Shown here one piece after another: positions 17,788-25,824 of a stretch of 45,495 bases of DNA. Origin of the DNA: an uncultured Opitutia bacterium. GTDB taxonomy: Bacteria; Verrucomicrobiota; Verrucomicrobiia; Opitutales; Opitutaceae. The translations under genes were made by a program, and so were the position numbers. The stretch covers positions 1 through 45,495 of the forward strand of contig CAIXKG010000160.1 of the NCBI GenBank assembly GCA_903919985.1. Reading direction: 5' to 3'. Within the stretch, counting starts at the first letter, position 1, and each line of letters begins with the position of its first letter. The notes below the pieces were generated by a model that was not told the DNA's origin, did not search any database, and was given only the letters and a program-made list of their open reading frames with translations.

Positions 17788-18600
17788 TCAGCGATCGATC
17801 CCCGAGAGGATAAGCACCACGGTGTTTAAGTTAAAAAGGGCATGGGCGACCATCGTGGTGCCGATCCGTCCGGTGCGTTCGTAGGCGAGGGAAAAAATAA
17901 TCCCGAGGGCGACGAGCGGCGCAAAGCTGGCAAGGTTGAAATGTAGCGCGCCGAAGAGGCAGGCGGGCAAAAAGAGTGCGGCCCAGCGCGGAAGGCGCGT
18001 GCGGGCGTAGCGAAAGATACCCGCGCGAAACAACATTTCCTCGCTGATGGGAGCGACCACAACGGCGAACGAGGTCAGGAACAGAAGTAAGCCGGGCGAT
18101 TTGGCTTTGGCGAAAAGATCGATGAGATCCTGCTTCTCCGCCGGAATACCGCAGAGCTGGAGCAAGCCCTGCCACGCGAGGCTGACCACGGTCAGGACGG
18201 GGATTGAAATCAAAAAAGTCGCAACCCCGGAAATGGCCGGATGCAGCGTAACGAGTGGTTCACTGGGCGGCGGCCGCCGCACGAAAAGCCGAAAAGCGAC
18301 CATGCCGGCCAGCATGCCAATGTGAACAGACCCGCCCACAAAAATGATCCGCCAATTGGCGTCGATATCTGCGCGCTTGAGCAAATGGCCGGCGCCAATT
18401 TGCACCACAAGACCACCGATGATCACGAGCCAAACAAAGAGGAGGAAATCGGAGGCTGCGATATCCCACGCGGCCAGACGGGACGGTTTACGGGCGGTCC
18501 GCGCGGCTGGGCTCAGCACGAGACGCCAGAGGATCCACGCGCCGCTAAGCAGGAGTGAGAGTTCGAAGCCGATCGCGATCTGGGTGGAGAGGACAGACAT
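17788..18600 (-). CDS. CPBP-family intramembrane protease
   Basis: This polytopic membrane protein belongs to the CPBP (CAAX prenyl protease/bacteriocin-processing, Abi) family. It has 270 residues and about seven to eight hydrophobic segments. All three family motifs are visible in the last third: EEMLFRAG (motif 1, two Glu and an Arg, near 185), FGALHF (motif 2 His) and HALFN (motif 3 His and Asn). These form the membrane-embedded glutamate peptidase site. Family members cleave prenylated proteins, process bacteriocins or give self-immunity; the substrate here is unknown. The ATG at 18600 (MSVLSTQIAIGF) is preferred over the longer open frame to 18735, whose first 45 residues do not look like a membrane protein start. 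There is no evident link to thiL downstream. Confidence 0.85.
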   Translation of the reverse strand: MSVLSTQIAIGFELSLLLSGAWILWRLVLSPAARTARKPSRLAAWDIAASDFLLFVWLVIIGGLVVQIGAGHLLKRADIDANWRIIFVGGSVHIGMLAGMVAFRLFVRRPPPSEPLVTLHPAISGVATFLISIPVLTVVSLAWQGLLQLCGIPAEKQDLIDLFAKAKSPGLLLFLTSFAVVVAPISEEMLFRAGIFRYARTRLPRWAALFLPACLFGALHFNLASFAPLVALGIIFSLAYERTGRIGTTMVAHALFNLNTVVLILSGIDR

Positions 18601-18869
18601 GAAATAAAACGCCGAGTCCGGCGGAAACCGCGCGGCCGCGCAAGCGCGCGGAAGCCGATCGAAGTTGGCGTAAGGCTCGGACGTTAGAGAGAGCGGAACT
18701 GAATTCTCCAGAGCTTGGCCGGCGAGGAGACACAAAAATTTCTTATCCTATGTCCACGTCGCGTGGCGCGCTTTCAGCCGCATGGAGAATTCGCCGGAGC
18801 CGTCCAACTTTCAGGGCCTTTTCGTGGCCAACGCTCAGAAGCTGCAGCGACTGCAATGAAGGGGCGTGG

Positions 18870-20159
18870 TCACTGAATCCTGCCGTCGGCGAACACGACG
18901 CGGCCGGCTACGATGGTGACCTTCACGCGACCGGTCAGGGTCTGGCCATGCCACGGTGAATTGCTCGATTTGCTCTGCCCGTTCTTGGCGTCGTAGTGCC
19001 ATTTTTCCGTCGGATCGAAAAGAGTGATATCGGCCGCAGCGCCATCACCGAGTGTGCCGGAAGGGAGTTTGAGGATATCCGCGGGCCGGCGGGTCATGAG
19101 GTCGATCACGAACGGGAGCTTGAACTTGTTTTGGCGGACGAGGATTTCGAGCGTAACAGGCAGGGCCGTCTCAAGACCGAGAATACCGTTGGGCGCGAAA
19201 TCGAACTCCTTGTCTTTTTCGTAGTCGGTGTGCGGCGCGTGATCCGTCGCGACGATATCGATCGCGCCATCGCGCAGGCCGGCGATGATTGCCAGGCGAT
19301 CCTCCTCGGTGCGCAGCGGAGGATTCATTTTGAAATTGGTGTCGTAGGTCGCGAGCGATGCGTCGGTGAGTGCGATGTGATGGGGCGTCGCTTCAGCGGT
19401 GATTTTCGCGCCGCGATTTTTCGCGCGGCGAATGACATCGACCGAAAATTTCGACGAGATGTGTTGGAGATGGATGTGCGCGCCCGTGTACTCGGAGAGC
19501 ACGACGTTGCGGGCGACGATCAGATCTTCGGCGGCGTTGGGCCAGCCACGGAGACCGAGGCGGGTGGACATGATGCCCTCGTTCATGACCGAGCCCACCG
19601 TCATGGAATGGTCCTGACAGTGATCCATGATCGGCAGGTCGAACATCTTTGCGTACTCGCAGGCGCGCCGCATGAGTTCGTTGGACTGCACGCAGTCGCC
19701 GTCGTCGGTGATCGCAACGACACCGGCGCGCTTGAGCGAACCGATCGGCGCGAGCGCGGTGCCCTTCATGCCGGCGGTGATACAGCCGGTGGGGAGGACG
19801 CGCACGACGGCATCGCGGCGGACGGCATCATTGATGAACTGAATCGTGCCGGCGTTGTCCGCGACGGGTGCGGTGTTGGGCATGCAGACGACCGTGGTGA
19901 AACCGCCGGCGGCGGCGGCACGGGAACCGGTGGCGATGGTTTCCTTGTGCGTCTGGCCGGGCTCGCGGAAGTGGACGTGGATATCGACAAGGCCGGGACA
20001 GGCGACGAGACCGGTGCCGTCGATTTTTTTCGCGCGCTTCTTATCGGCTGCCGAAAGGGAAGGGACGAGTTTGCCATCGCGAACGAAGAGATCGCCGACC
20101 CCGTCGCGTTTGGCGGCGGGGTCAATTACGCGGGCGTTTTGAATCCAGAGGTTAGGCAT
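18870..20159 (-). CDS. pyrC: Dihydroorotase
   Basis: This zinc amidohydrolase cyclises carbamoyl-aspartate to dihydroorotate, the third step of pyrimidine synthesis. The 429-residue protein is the class I type. The metal-binding HVHFREPGQTHKE motif has His61 and His63. The ATDHAPHT motif with the catalytic Asp lies near 305, and further metal-ligand histidines are in HCQDH and HIHLQHIS. The start ATG at 20159 gives the normal MPNLWIQNARVIDP N-terminus. The frame is open upstream to a GTG at 20201 inside the left terminal repeat of the inserted GxxExxY unit, so an extended in-frame start is possible. pyrB and pyrR lie upstream on the same strand, but the unit separates pyrC from pyrB by 471 bp. 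No Shine-Dalgarno sequence precedes the ATG. Confidence 0.95.
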   Translation of the reverse strand: MPNLWIQNARVIDPAAKRDGVGDLFVRDGKLVPSLSAADKKRAKKIDGTGLVACPGLVDIHVHFREPGQTHKETIATGSRAAAAGGFTTVVCMPNTAPVADNAGTIQFINDAVRRDAVVRVLPTGCITAGMKGTALAPIGSLKRAGVVAITDDGDCVQSNELMRRACEYAKMFDLPIMDHCQDHSMTVGSVMNEGIMSTRLGLRGWPNAAEDLIVARNVVLSEYTGAHIHLQHISSKFSVDVIRRAKNRGAKITAEATPHHIALTDASLATYDTNFKMNPPLRTEEDRLAIIAGLRDGAIDIVATDHAPHTDYEKDKEFDFAPNGILGLETALPVTLEILVRQNKFKLPFVIDLMTRRPADILKLPSGTLGDGAAADITLFDPTEKWHYDAKNGQSKSSNSPWHGQTLTGRVKVTIVAGRVVFADGRIQ

Positions 20160-20171
20160 CGGAAGTCGGAG

Positions 20172-20202
20172 GAATGGCCACGAAGAGGCACGAGAAGGCA
20201 CA
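20172..20202 (+). repeat. Left terminal inverted repeat of the GxxExxY unit
   Basis: These 31 bases match the right repeat (20602-20632, inverted) at 29 of 31 positions. They can be read as three related 9-bp units starting GGCCACGAA, GAGGCACGA and GAAGGCACA. The repeat starts 12 bp upstream of the pyrC ATG. Confidence 0.9.
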
Positions 20203-20206
20203 AAAA

Positions 20207-20593
20207 TCAGAGCGGGTGGGACATGAGATATTTTTCAACAAAGAGGGCCGGTGCCCCGAAATTAATGAGCCGGCCGGTTTCGGGGCGAGACAACCGGAGA
20301 TAGCCCAGCAATTGTGCGATATGCTGGTCGACGACACTCCGTGCGGCCTTGAGCTCAACGATGAGACGATTCTCGACAACAAGGTCGGCGAAAAACTCTC
20401 CCAGCGGCGTGCCATCTTTATCCAAAACGTTCACTGGAAATTTCTGTTGAACGGAAAGCCCGGCCTTCCGCAGTCGATGAGCCAGAGCGTTTTCATCGAT
20501 CTTTTCGACGTGGCCGTGGCGATGGAAGCGGTGAATGGCGAAACGGGTTTCGCGAAGGACGTCGCACCGTGGGTTGATGGAATATGGGGTCAT
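20207..20593 (-). CDS. GxxExxY protein (PDDEXK_3-like putative nuclease)
   Basis: This is a 128-residue member of the GxxExxY family, a PDDEXK-like fold of unknown function that occurs in many scattered copies in some genomes. The C-terminal half is typical: ENALAHRLRKAGL, then a D-(9)-ELK core with Asp70, Glu80 and Lys82, the QLLGYLR helix and the near-invariant LINFGAP (109-115). Asp, Glu and Lys of the nuclease core are intact. The name-giving motif is altered: here it reads GHVEKID (27-33), with Asp in place of the expected Tyr, one base away from a TAT codon. The N-terminal ~25 residues are unlike the usual helix, so start and early frame are less certain. The gene is bracketed by the 31-bp inverted repeats and transcribed in the direction of pyrB and pyrC. 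Confidence 0.82.
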   Translation of the reverse strand: MTPYSINPRCDVLRETRFAIHRFHRHGHVEKIDENALAHRLRKAGLSVQQKFPVNVLDKDGTPLGEFFADLVVENRLIVELKAARSVVDQHIAQLLGYLRLSRPETGRLINFGAPALFVEKYLMSHPL

Positions 20594-20601
20594 GCCCTTG
20601 G

Positions 20602-20632
20602 TGTGCTTTCTCGTGCCTCCTCGTGGCCATTC
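20602..20632 (-). repeat. Right terminal inverted repeat of the GxxExxY unit
   Basis: This is the inverted partner of 20172-20202 (29 of 31 identical). It overlaps the first two plus-strand bases of the pyrB stop codon (20631-20633), so the boundary of the unit coincides with the end of pyrB. Confidence 0.9.
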
Positions 20633-21575
20633 ATTCTGCTGGCATAACGTGTTCGGGTTGGCCGCCGGAGCAGAGGTAAAGCACCGCCATGCGAACGGCG
20701 ATCCCGTTGGTCACTTGTTCCAGGATCACACTGCGCGGGCCGTCGGCGAGTTCGCTGTCGATTTCCACCCCACGGTTGATCGGGCCGGGATGCATGATGA
20801 TCGCCTTGGGATTCAGCCAGCCCGCGCGGGTTTTGTTCAAACCGAACATACTGGTGTATTCGCCCAGCGACGGAAAATGACCGCTCGACTGCCGTTCATG
20901 CTGGATGCGAAGCAGCATCACGACCTCGGCGTCGGCGAGCGCGCTGCGCAGATCGTGCGAAACTTTCACGCCGAGCGCGGTGAACCATTCCGGGACGAGG
21001 GTCGAGGGTCCGACCAGAGTGACCGCGGCGCCGAGCTTGGTGAGCGCGTGAATGTTCGAGCGCGCCACGCGGCTGAAAAGAATGTCGCCAAGGATGACGA
21101 TCTTGCGGCCCCGCAGGCTGCCGAGGTGCTCGATCATGGTAAACGTGTCGAGGAGACCCTGCGTCGGATGCTCATGTGCGCCGTCGCCCGCGTTGATGAT
21201 CGGGATGTCGAGGAGGCGCGAAAGGTAAAGCGGCGAGCCGGCCGCGGCGTGCCGGATGACGATCATGTCGGCGCCGAGCGCGCGGATGTTTTCCGCGGTG
21301 TCGCGCAGGGTTTCGCCTTTCGTCGTGCTGGAGCTGGCGGCATCGAAGGCGATCACGTCGGCGCTGAGGCGCTTGGCCGCCATGTCGAAAGCCATGCGCG
21401 TGCGAGTGCTGGGCTCGAGGAAGAGATTGACGATAGTCTTGCCGCGGAGGGCGGGAACTTTTTTGACGCTGCGGCCGAGAATTTTTTTGAAGGCGGTCGC
21501 GGTGGTGTGGATCTGCTCGATCTCATGGAGATTGAGTTCCTCGATGGTCAGGAGATGGCGGCGGGTCCAGGGCAT
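20631..21575 (-). CDS. pyrB: Aspartate carbamoyltransferase, catalytic subunit
   Basis: PyrB joins carbamoyl phosphate and aspartate in the committed step of pyrimidine synthesis. The 314-residue protein has the carbamoyl-phosphate loop STRTR (56-60), the neighbour-subunit lysine in TTKGETL (Lys86), the HPTQ motif (about 134-137) and the late MHPGPINRG segment. All are diagnostic. The start is the ATG at 21575; the open frame continues upstream through pyrR in another frame but that is a shadow. pyrR lies 23 bp upstream. No pyrI regulatory subunit is present, so control probably runs through PyrR. The stop codon overlaps the right repeat of the GxxExxY unit. A short GGGTTTCGGGTTTCGG run sits just upstream of the start. 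Confidence 0.96.
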   Translation of the reverse strand: MPWTRRHLLTIEELNLHEIEQIHTTATAFKKILGRSVKKVPALRGKTIVNLFLEPSTRTRMAFDMAAKRLSADVIAFDAASSSTTKGETLRDTAENIRALGADMIVIRHAAAGSPLYLSRLLDIPIINAGDGAHEHPTQGLLDTFTMIEHLGSLRGRKIVILGDILFSRVARSNIHALTKLGAAVTLVGPSTLVPEWFTALGVKVSHDLRSALADAEVVMLLRIQHERQSSGHFPSLGEYTSMFGLNKTRAGWLNPKAIIMHPGPINRGVEIDSELADGPRSVILEQVTNGIAVRMAVLYLCSGGQPEHVMPAE

Positions 21576-21598
21576 GAAAATAGGTTTCGGGTTTCGGA

Positions 21599-22165
21599 TT
21601 AGCGTTTCGCGTTGCCGGCCGGCCGAGGGGCGGGGCGGATCTCGATCGCGTCGCGGGCGGGATTTTTTTCGTCGAGAGTAACGATTACCTTTTCGGCGGC
21701 GGTGGTCGCGAGCTGAAGTCCCACGTAGTCGGCGGTGACGGGCAGGCGGTGATGGCCGCGGTCGACGAGAACAGCGAGTTCGACCTTGGCGGGACGACCG
21801 TGATCGAAGAGTTCGTCGAGCGCGGCTTTGACGGTGCGACCGGAAAATAGGACATCGTCGACGAGAATCACGGTGGCGCCGTTGACGTCGGCTGGGAGCA
21901 ACGTGGGCGTGAACTCTTTTGGAATGGGATGGCGCCCGATGTCGTCGCGATGAAACGAAATATCGAGCGTGCCACATTTGGCGGTGATCGCGGGCGAGGC
22001 CTTTGACAGGCTCAAGGCGAGCCGGCGGCTGAGGGGAATTCCGCCGTTGGCGATCCCGAGAAGGATCAATTTGCCTTCGGTCCCGTGACGGGTGGCGATG
22101 GCGGAGGCGAGGTGAGTGATGGCGGCCTGGATTTCGCCGGCACCTATGGTTTTGGCTGGGCCCAC
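21599..22165 (-). CDS. pyrR: Bifunctional pyr operon regulator / uracil phosphoribosyltransferase
   Basis: PyrR binds pyr mRNA to control attenuation in response to UMP and PRPP, and also has uracil phosphoribosyltransferase activity. The 188-residue protein shows the PRPP-binding motif VILVDDVLFSGRTVKAAL (99-116), the GIANGGIPLSRRLA segment and SFHRDDIG, all typical of PyrR. Its start is a GTG at 22165, giving a normal N-terminus. It heads the pyrR-pyrB-pyrC run and is followed by pyrB after 23 bp. The C-terminal tail (RPAPRPAGNAKR) is a short extension. I could not identify a PyrR-binding loop or attenuator with confidence in the leader. Confidence 0.93.
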   Translation of the reverse strand: MGPAKTIGAGEIQAAITHLASAIATRHGTEGKLILLGIANGGIPLSRRLALSLSKASPAITAKCGTLDISFHRDDIGRHPIPKEFTPTLLPADVNGATVILVDDVLFSGRTVKAALDELFDHGRPAKVELAVLVDRGHHRLPVTADYVGLQLATTAAEKVIVTLDEKNPARDAIEIRPAPRPAGNAKR

Positions 22166-22169
22166 GGCG

Positions 22170-22419
22170 GCGGATTGAGACGGCTGGCGCGGGAGGAGGG
22201 AAGGCTTTTTTGAAAAAGGGGGTGTGATCGTAGGCGTGGTCGGTTAGGAACTCGCCGGCGGTGAGTGCGGCCGCGTCCCGAGGCTAGAATCGGGTTACTC
22301 ACCATCGCGGTGGTCGCTTCGGGGTGCCCGATCGCGTCGAGCGTTTCCGCGTTCGGCCCGCCGATGTTTCGCGCCAGGTCATACTGGCCGCTAGCCAAGA
22401 AAAAGTGAGCGCGCGGCAA
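22170..22419 (-). pseudogene. Possible small frameshifted gene upstream of pyrR
   Basis: The pyrR-VF530 gap (22166-22496) holds no intact gene, but two minus-strand frames look coding in sequence. The first part, from 22419, reads through LARNIGGPNAETLDAIG to SNPILAS. Then a second frame continues as DAAALTAGEFLTDHAYD and HTPFFKKAFPP toward pyrR. Removing one base from the GGG run at 22277-22279 joins them. Codon third positions are GC-rich on both sides of the join. I do not recognise the product, and the 3' end runs into pyrR. It could be a decayed small gene, a sequencing indel, or chance. Confidence 0.25.
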
Positions 22420-22496
22420 TCTTCTGCCGGAGTTCTGGTGGGAGTGGGAAAGAAACTCTAATCAGAGTCATGGCTCCGCAGCCGTCAGATCGCCCA

Positions 22497-22745
22497 CTAC
22501 GTAGCCTCGGGTTTTTCAATATCCGCGGTTAGATTCGAGCGGACGTAAAGTTGCTCGACCTTGGTGCGGGCCCACGGCGTGCGGCGCAGAAACTGTAAAC
22601 TGGATTTTACGCTGGGATCGAAATTGAAGCAGCGGATGTCGATGCGCTGGCCGAGTTCGCTCCATCCATAGTGCGCGACGAGCCGCGTTACGATGGTCTC
22701 AAGCGTGACACCGTGAAGCGGATCGTTGGAAGCAGGGACAGGCAT
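22497..22745 (-). CDS. VF530-family (DUF2132) small protein
   Basis: This is an 82-residue protein of the VF530 family. The conserved body is nearly complete: [16 protein letters not shown] (8-23), [16 protein letters not shown] (25-40), then [18 protein letters not shown] (43-60) and TKVEQLYV. Structural work on a Vibrio member of this family suggested DNA binding, but the cellular role is not established. The ATG at 22745 is chosen because the protein then matches the family length; the frame is open further upstream. It lies 83 bp downstream of the protease gene on the same strand and may be co-transcribed. Confidence 0.88.
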   Translation of the reverse strand: MPVPASNDPLHGVTLETIVTRLVAHYGWSELGQRIDIRCFNFDPSVKSSLQFLRRTPWARTKVEQLYVRSNLTADIEKPEAT

Positions 22746-22828
22746 GGCCGCAGTGAAGCGCAGTTGGGGCGGATGGATCAATCGTAGAACGGGATTCCGG
22801 ACGTCTCTCGGCCGCACCGAAAAAATCC

Positions 22829-24025
22829 TCACGGGACCAGTTCGAACACGCGCAGCGATTTCTCCGTTTCGCGCGTGCCGTACAGAAAAGTGAACGTGAT
22901 CGTCGGCGCGTGCGCGACAAGTTCCTCGTAGCGGCGAAAATCCCAGCGCTCGACGGGCTCGCCGTTAATGCGCGTGACCAGATCGCCCGTCTCGACTTCC
23001 GCCGTGGCCGCTGGAGAGTCGGGCACGACGCCCGCGACCCGCCAGTAGGCGGGACTCTTGGCAAAACTGATGCCTGCACTGCGACGCGGCACGGGCGCTA
23101 TCGGCGCCGTGGTCTCGCGGTGAAACGTGACGCGATCGTGCTCCTGATCGAAAGTGACCGTGAAATTTTCGAGGATGGCGCCGCCGATGGCGGAGAGATC
23201 GTCGGAAAGATGCGCGATCGGTTTCGAGACGACGTAGTTGCCGATCGCGAGAGGTTCGTCGAGCCGGCCGATCTGTTGCGTGTGATCGCCCGTCAAGGTG
23301 CTCACGATGTTTCCCTCGCGTGGGCCAAATCCGAAGAGCGGCCTCAGCCCGATGGGATTTATGCTCAGTGCGCAGTCGCTGCCGGAATCGAGCAGCGCGA
23401 TAAAAGTGCGGTCGGCGATGCGGACCGGGATGATGGGCGACTTGCTCGAATTGCTGAATGGGATCGCGATGCCCGGCAGCAGTGCGCGGCTGCTGGCCGG
23501 AGCGAGTAGGATGCGTTCGTGCGGATAGTCGAAGGTCAGCAACGTCTCCCGGAAAAGCGGGAAACCGAGGATGCCGTCGATCTTCACGCCCAAGTGCGCG
23601 GACAGCTGCTCGCAGGAAGTGGCGTTGATGACGGCGCGGACGTCCTCAAACGCGGCTTCGCCAAGTTGGACACGCCGGAGGGTAATCGGAGCGAGGACGA
23701 GAGTGGCGCCGGTCGCGGACTTGACGTGGATATCGGTGGCGCCGTCGGTCGCGGGATTTTTCACCCCGTAGCGTTTGGCGAATTCCGGGGATACGTGGGT
23801 GACGGTCGAGCCGGTATCGACGAGAAAATGCCACGGGCCGGCGCGATCCCATTTGGCCTCGATCACGAGATAGGAACCCAGTTTTTGTGCGGGCAGCACG
23901 ACTAGCGGTGAGCTCAGCGTGGTGCGGCCGGGGCGGGGCCGCTCGCGATGAAAAGAAATACAGCCGGCGAGCCACACGCATGCGGTGCTCGCGAGGGCGA
24001 GAGCGATGGTGCGCCCGATTTTCAT
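22829..24025 (-). CDS. Lipoprotein aspartyl protease with C-terminal PDZ domain
   Basis: This is a 398-residue envelope protein. The start at 24025 gives a lipoprotein signal with lipobox LAGC (19-22), so it is probably tethered to a membrane by Cys22. The body has two retropepsin-like half-sites: VDTGST (Asp70) and LLDSGSD (Asp213). This is the arrangement of a single-chain two-domain aspartyl protease, like the bacterial gag-pro/aspartyl protease families. A PDZ domain with [11 protein letters not shown] occupies about 330-398 and may bind substrate or partner. The substrate is unknown. Its ATG overlaps the TGA of the MFS gene by four bases (ATGA), so the two are probably translated together. 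Confidence 0.86.
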   Translation of the reverse strand: MKIGRTIALALASTACVWLAGCISFHRERPRPGRTTLSSPLVVLPAQKLGSYLVIEAKWDRAGPWHFLVDTGSTVTHVSPEFAKRYGVKNPATDGATDIHVKSATGATLVLAPITLRRVQLGEAAFEDVRAVINATSCEQLSAHLGVKIDGILGFPLFRETLLTFDYPHERILLAPASSRALLPGIAIPFSNSSKSPIIPVRIADRTFIALLDSGSDCALSINPIGLRPLFGFGPREGNIVSTLTGDHTQQIGRLDEPLAIGNYVVSKPIAHLSDDLSAIGGAILENFTVTFDQEHDRVTFHRETTAPIAPVPRRSAGISFAKSPAYWRVAGVVPDSPAATAEVETGDLVTRINGEPVERWDFRRYEELVAHAPTITFTFLYGTRETEKSLRVFELVP

Positions 24026-25359
24026 TTCACCGGTTTGGGCAGGGCCGCGCTCAAGCCGAACGCGATCGCGGCAAACACTGCGCCACCCACGAACACGCTG
24101 CGTGACCCGAGCAGCCAGAATGCGATCCCAGCGGCGATCGGAGTGATGGCACGCGCGAGCGAACCCAAGGAGCGGAAAATTCCCAGCACGCGGCCCTGTT
24201 CCTCCGGCCCGCTGTAGAGCGAGATCAGACCGGTGGTGGCGGGATTCACGAGGCCGGAGCCGACCGCGAGCAACGCGAGACCGACGTAGAGCAGCCAGGG
24301 TTGGGTCGCGATCCCGATGAGCAACAGACCGAGGGCGGAGCACACGAGCCCGGCGCTCAGTATGCGGGTTTCTTCGATGCGCGTGAGCAGTTTCCGGACG
24401 ATATAACCTTGAGTCACAATCGAGCAGAGCCCGAGAAAGCCGAGCAGCCAGCCGTTTTGCCGCGCGGTGTAGCCGAAGCGCTGCGCGGCCAAAAACGTGA
24501 GCGACGATTCCATCGCGACAAATGCGACCGCGTACACGAAAGCGACGAGATTGGCGCGGCGCACGGCGGGGTTTGAGAGACCGAAGATCGCGCTGATGGG
24601 ATTGCGAATGCGTGGGTCGCGCGCCTCAGCCTGCGCCGCGGGCGTGAGGGTTTCCTTGAAGCGTCGCTGAATCCAAAAAAGATTAACGACACACATGCCG
24701 AGCGCGATCAGGGCGGGTACGGAAAACGGATTGATCCCGAACCGCGCGAGCGAGGGATACGCGTCGAGGAGATTGATGTGCGCGGTGAGCGCGCCGAGCG
24801 CCGGACCCGTGACGAGGCCCAGGCCGAACGCCGCGCCGACAATGCCCATCGCTTTCGAACGCTCGGCGCGCGTGGTGACGTCAGCGACGGCCGCGGTGGC
24901 AACCGAAAGATTTCCGCTGAAGCCGCCGGTGACGATGCGCGAGAGTAGGAAGAGCCAGAATGAGCCGCTTAACACCCACACCAGGTAGCCGCCTGCCGTG
25001 CCAGCGACGGTCATGAGCAGCACGCCCCGGCGACCCCGTTTGTCGGAAATCGCGCCCCAAAATGGCGCGAAGATAAATTGCAGGATGGAAAAAAAGGAAC
25101 TGAGCACTCCGCCGAAAAGAACCGCAGCGAAAGCGTTGTCGCGACCGAGGGCGTGGGCCGCGGCATCGGTCTGGCTGAGCAACCACCCCAGGGCGCCGCT
25201 GTGGCCGTCGATGTTCAGGTAGTACGCGAGCAAGTCGGGCCCGAGCGGGAAGATGATCGAGAACCCGATGAGATCGATGTAAAGCGTGAGGAAAATGACG
25301 CCGAGTGACAGCGGTCGGGGCGAAGCGGCGGGTAGGGGGGCGGCGGGAGATTTGGACAC
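24022..25359 (-). CDS. MFS transporter, DHA1/TetA-like
   Basis: This is a major facilitator with about twelve membrane helices and 445 residues. The cytoplasmic loop between helices 2 and 3 carries the motif A variant SDKRGRRGVLL, and the following helices have the small-residue pattern of drug:H+ antiporters (TetA-like). The first helix has a GFSIIFPLGPDLLAYYL stretch, typical of this branch. The substrate is unknown; export of drugs, sugars or metabolites are all possible. The start is uncertain. GTG at 25359 gives a short cytoplasmic leader (SKSPAAPLPAASPRP) before helix 1, while the frame is open to 25476. The stop overlaps the start of the downstream protease gene by four bases. Confidence 0.87.
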   Translation of the reverse strand: MSKSPAAPLPAASPRPLSLGVIFLTLYIDLIGFSIIFPLGPDLLAYYLNIDGHSGALGWLLSQTDAAAHALGRDNAFAAVLFGGVLSSFFSILQFIFAPFWGAISDKRGRRGVLLMTVAGTAGGYLVWVLSGSFWLFLLSRIVTGGFSGNLSVATAAVADVTTRAERSKAMGIVGAAFGLGLVTGPALGALTAHINLLDAYPSLARFGINPFSVPALIALGMCVVNLFWIQRRFKETLTPAAQAEARDPRIRNPISAIFGLSNPAVRRANLVAFVYAVAFVAMESSLTFLAAQRFGYTARQNGWLLGFLGLCSIVTQGYIVRKLLTRIEETRILSAGLVCSALGLLLIGIATQPWLLYVGLALLAVGSGLVNPATTGLISLYSGPEEQGRVLGIFRSLGSLARAITPIAAGIAFWLLGSRSVFVGGAVFAAIAFGLSAALPKPVK

Positions 25360-25824
25360 GATGAAGTAAAGACGGAAAACGCTATCCGGCCCGACGCCAA
25401 GGCGCAAAGGAGGTTCCTGGATTGCGGACGAATGTGGCGCGTTGGCGCACGAGCGAGCTGGCGTGCTCTCAACCAAATTTTAAAACGTTCACCAACGCAG
25501 GATCGCTTCGCCGTCGAGTTCGCGCACCGCCCCGACGCCGTCGATGAAAAGACCGCTCGCGGTGGTGCGCCACGGCGTGGCGGTCACCGACTTGATCGCT
25601 GGCAGCCGGAGGCGAAATTTTCGTGTCGATGTCGGGCGTGGTCGGCGCGTTGAGCGAGAGTGCGGCGCGGACCGGGCGGAATCGTTTCTTGGTCACACGG
25701 CGAAACCGAATTACTCAGAGTAACTCAAAGCTACGTGCGTACGAAAGAGCGGGGTTCCCGTTGCCTCGCCACCCCCGCTCGAAAAGGCGGATCCCAAGCC
25801 CGTTCGTGTGGTGCTCCGAAGAGC
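25360..25824. other. Gap between MFS and glyA genes
   Basis: These 465 bases hold no intact gene. A likely frameshifted small minus-strand ORF occupies 25489-25696 and is listed separately. The rest shows nothing I can name; the MFS promoter should be here. Confidence 0.5.
25489..25696 (-). pseudogene. Small ORF of about 68 codons broken by a one-base shift
   Basis: From GTG 25696 a frame reads VTKKRFRPVRAALSLNAP, then TTPDIDTK, and turns into Arg-rich nonsense. Dropping one base in the AAAATTT run (plus-strand 25615-25621) continues as FRLRLPAIKSVTATPWR, TTASGLFIDGVGAVREL and DGEAILRW before a TGA at 25489-25491. The composite looks like a real small protein: it is balanced in composition, and the second part has a GLFIDGVGAVRELDGEAI stretch. 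I do not recognise the family. It could be a true pseudogene, a sequencing indel or, less likely, programmed frameshifting. Confidence 0.35.

Larger units (their letters stand above)
20172..20632. mobile_element. 461-bp one-gene unit with terminal inverted repeats, inserted between pyrB and pyrC
   Basis: A pair of 31-bp inverted repeats with only two mismatches bounds exactly one gene, a GxxExxY protein, and nothing else. The unit fills the whole space between pyrB and pyrC: the right repeat overlaps two bases of the pyrB stop codon and the left one ends 12 bp from the pyrC start. This looks like a discrete insertion into a pyrR-pyrB-pyrC operon. No transposase and no clear target-site duplication are visible, so how it moves, if it does, is unknown. 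It may be mobilised in trans or be spread by recombination between repeats. Confidence 0.7.

Noticed and set aside
20172-20632. Insertion sequence with target-site duplication
   Set aside because: The inverted repeats are clear, but no transposase and no direct duplication were found, so the unit is not called an IS.
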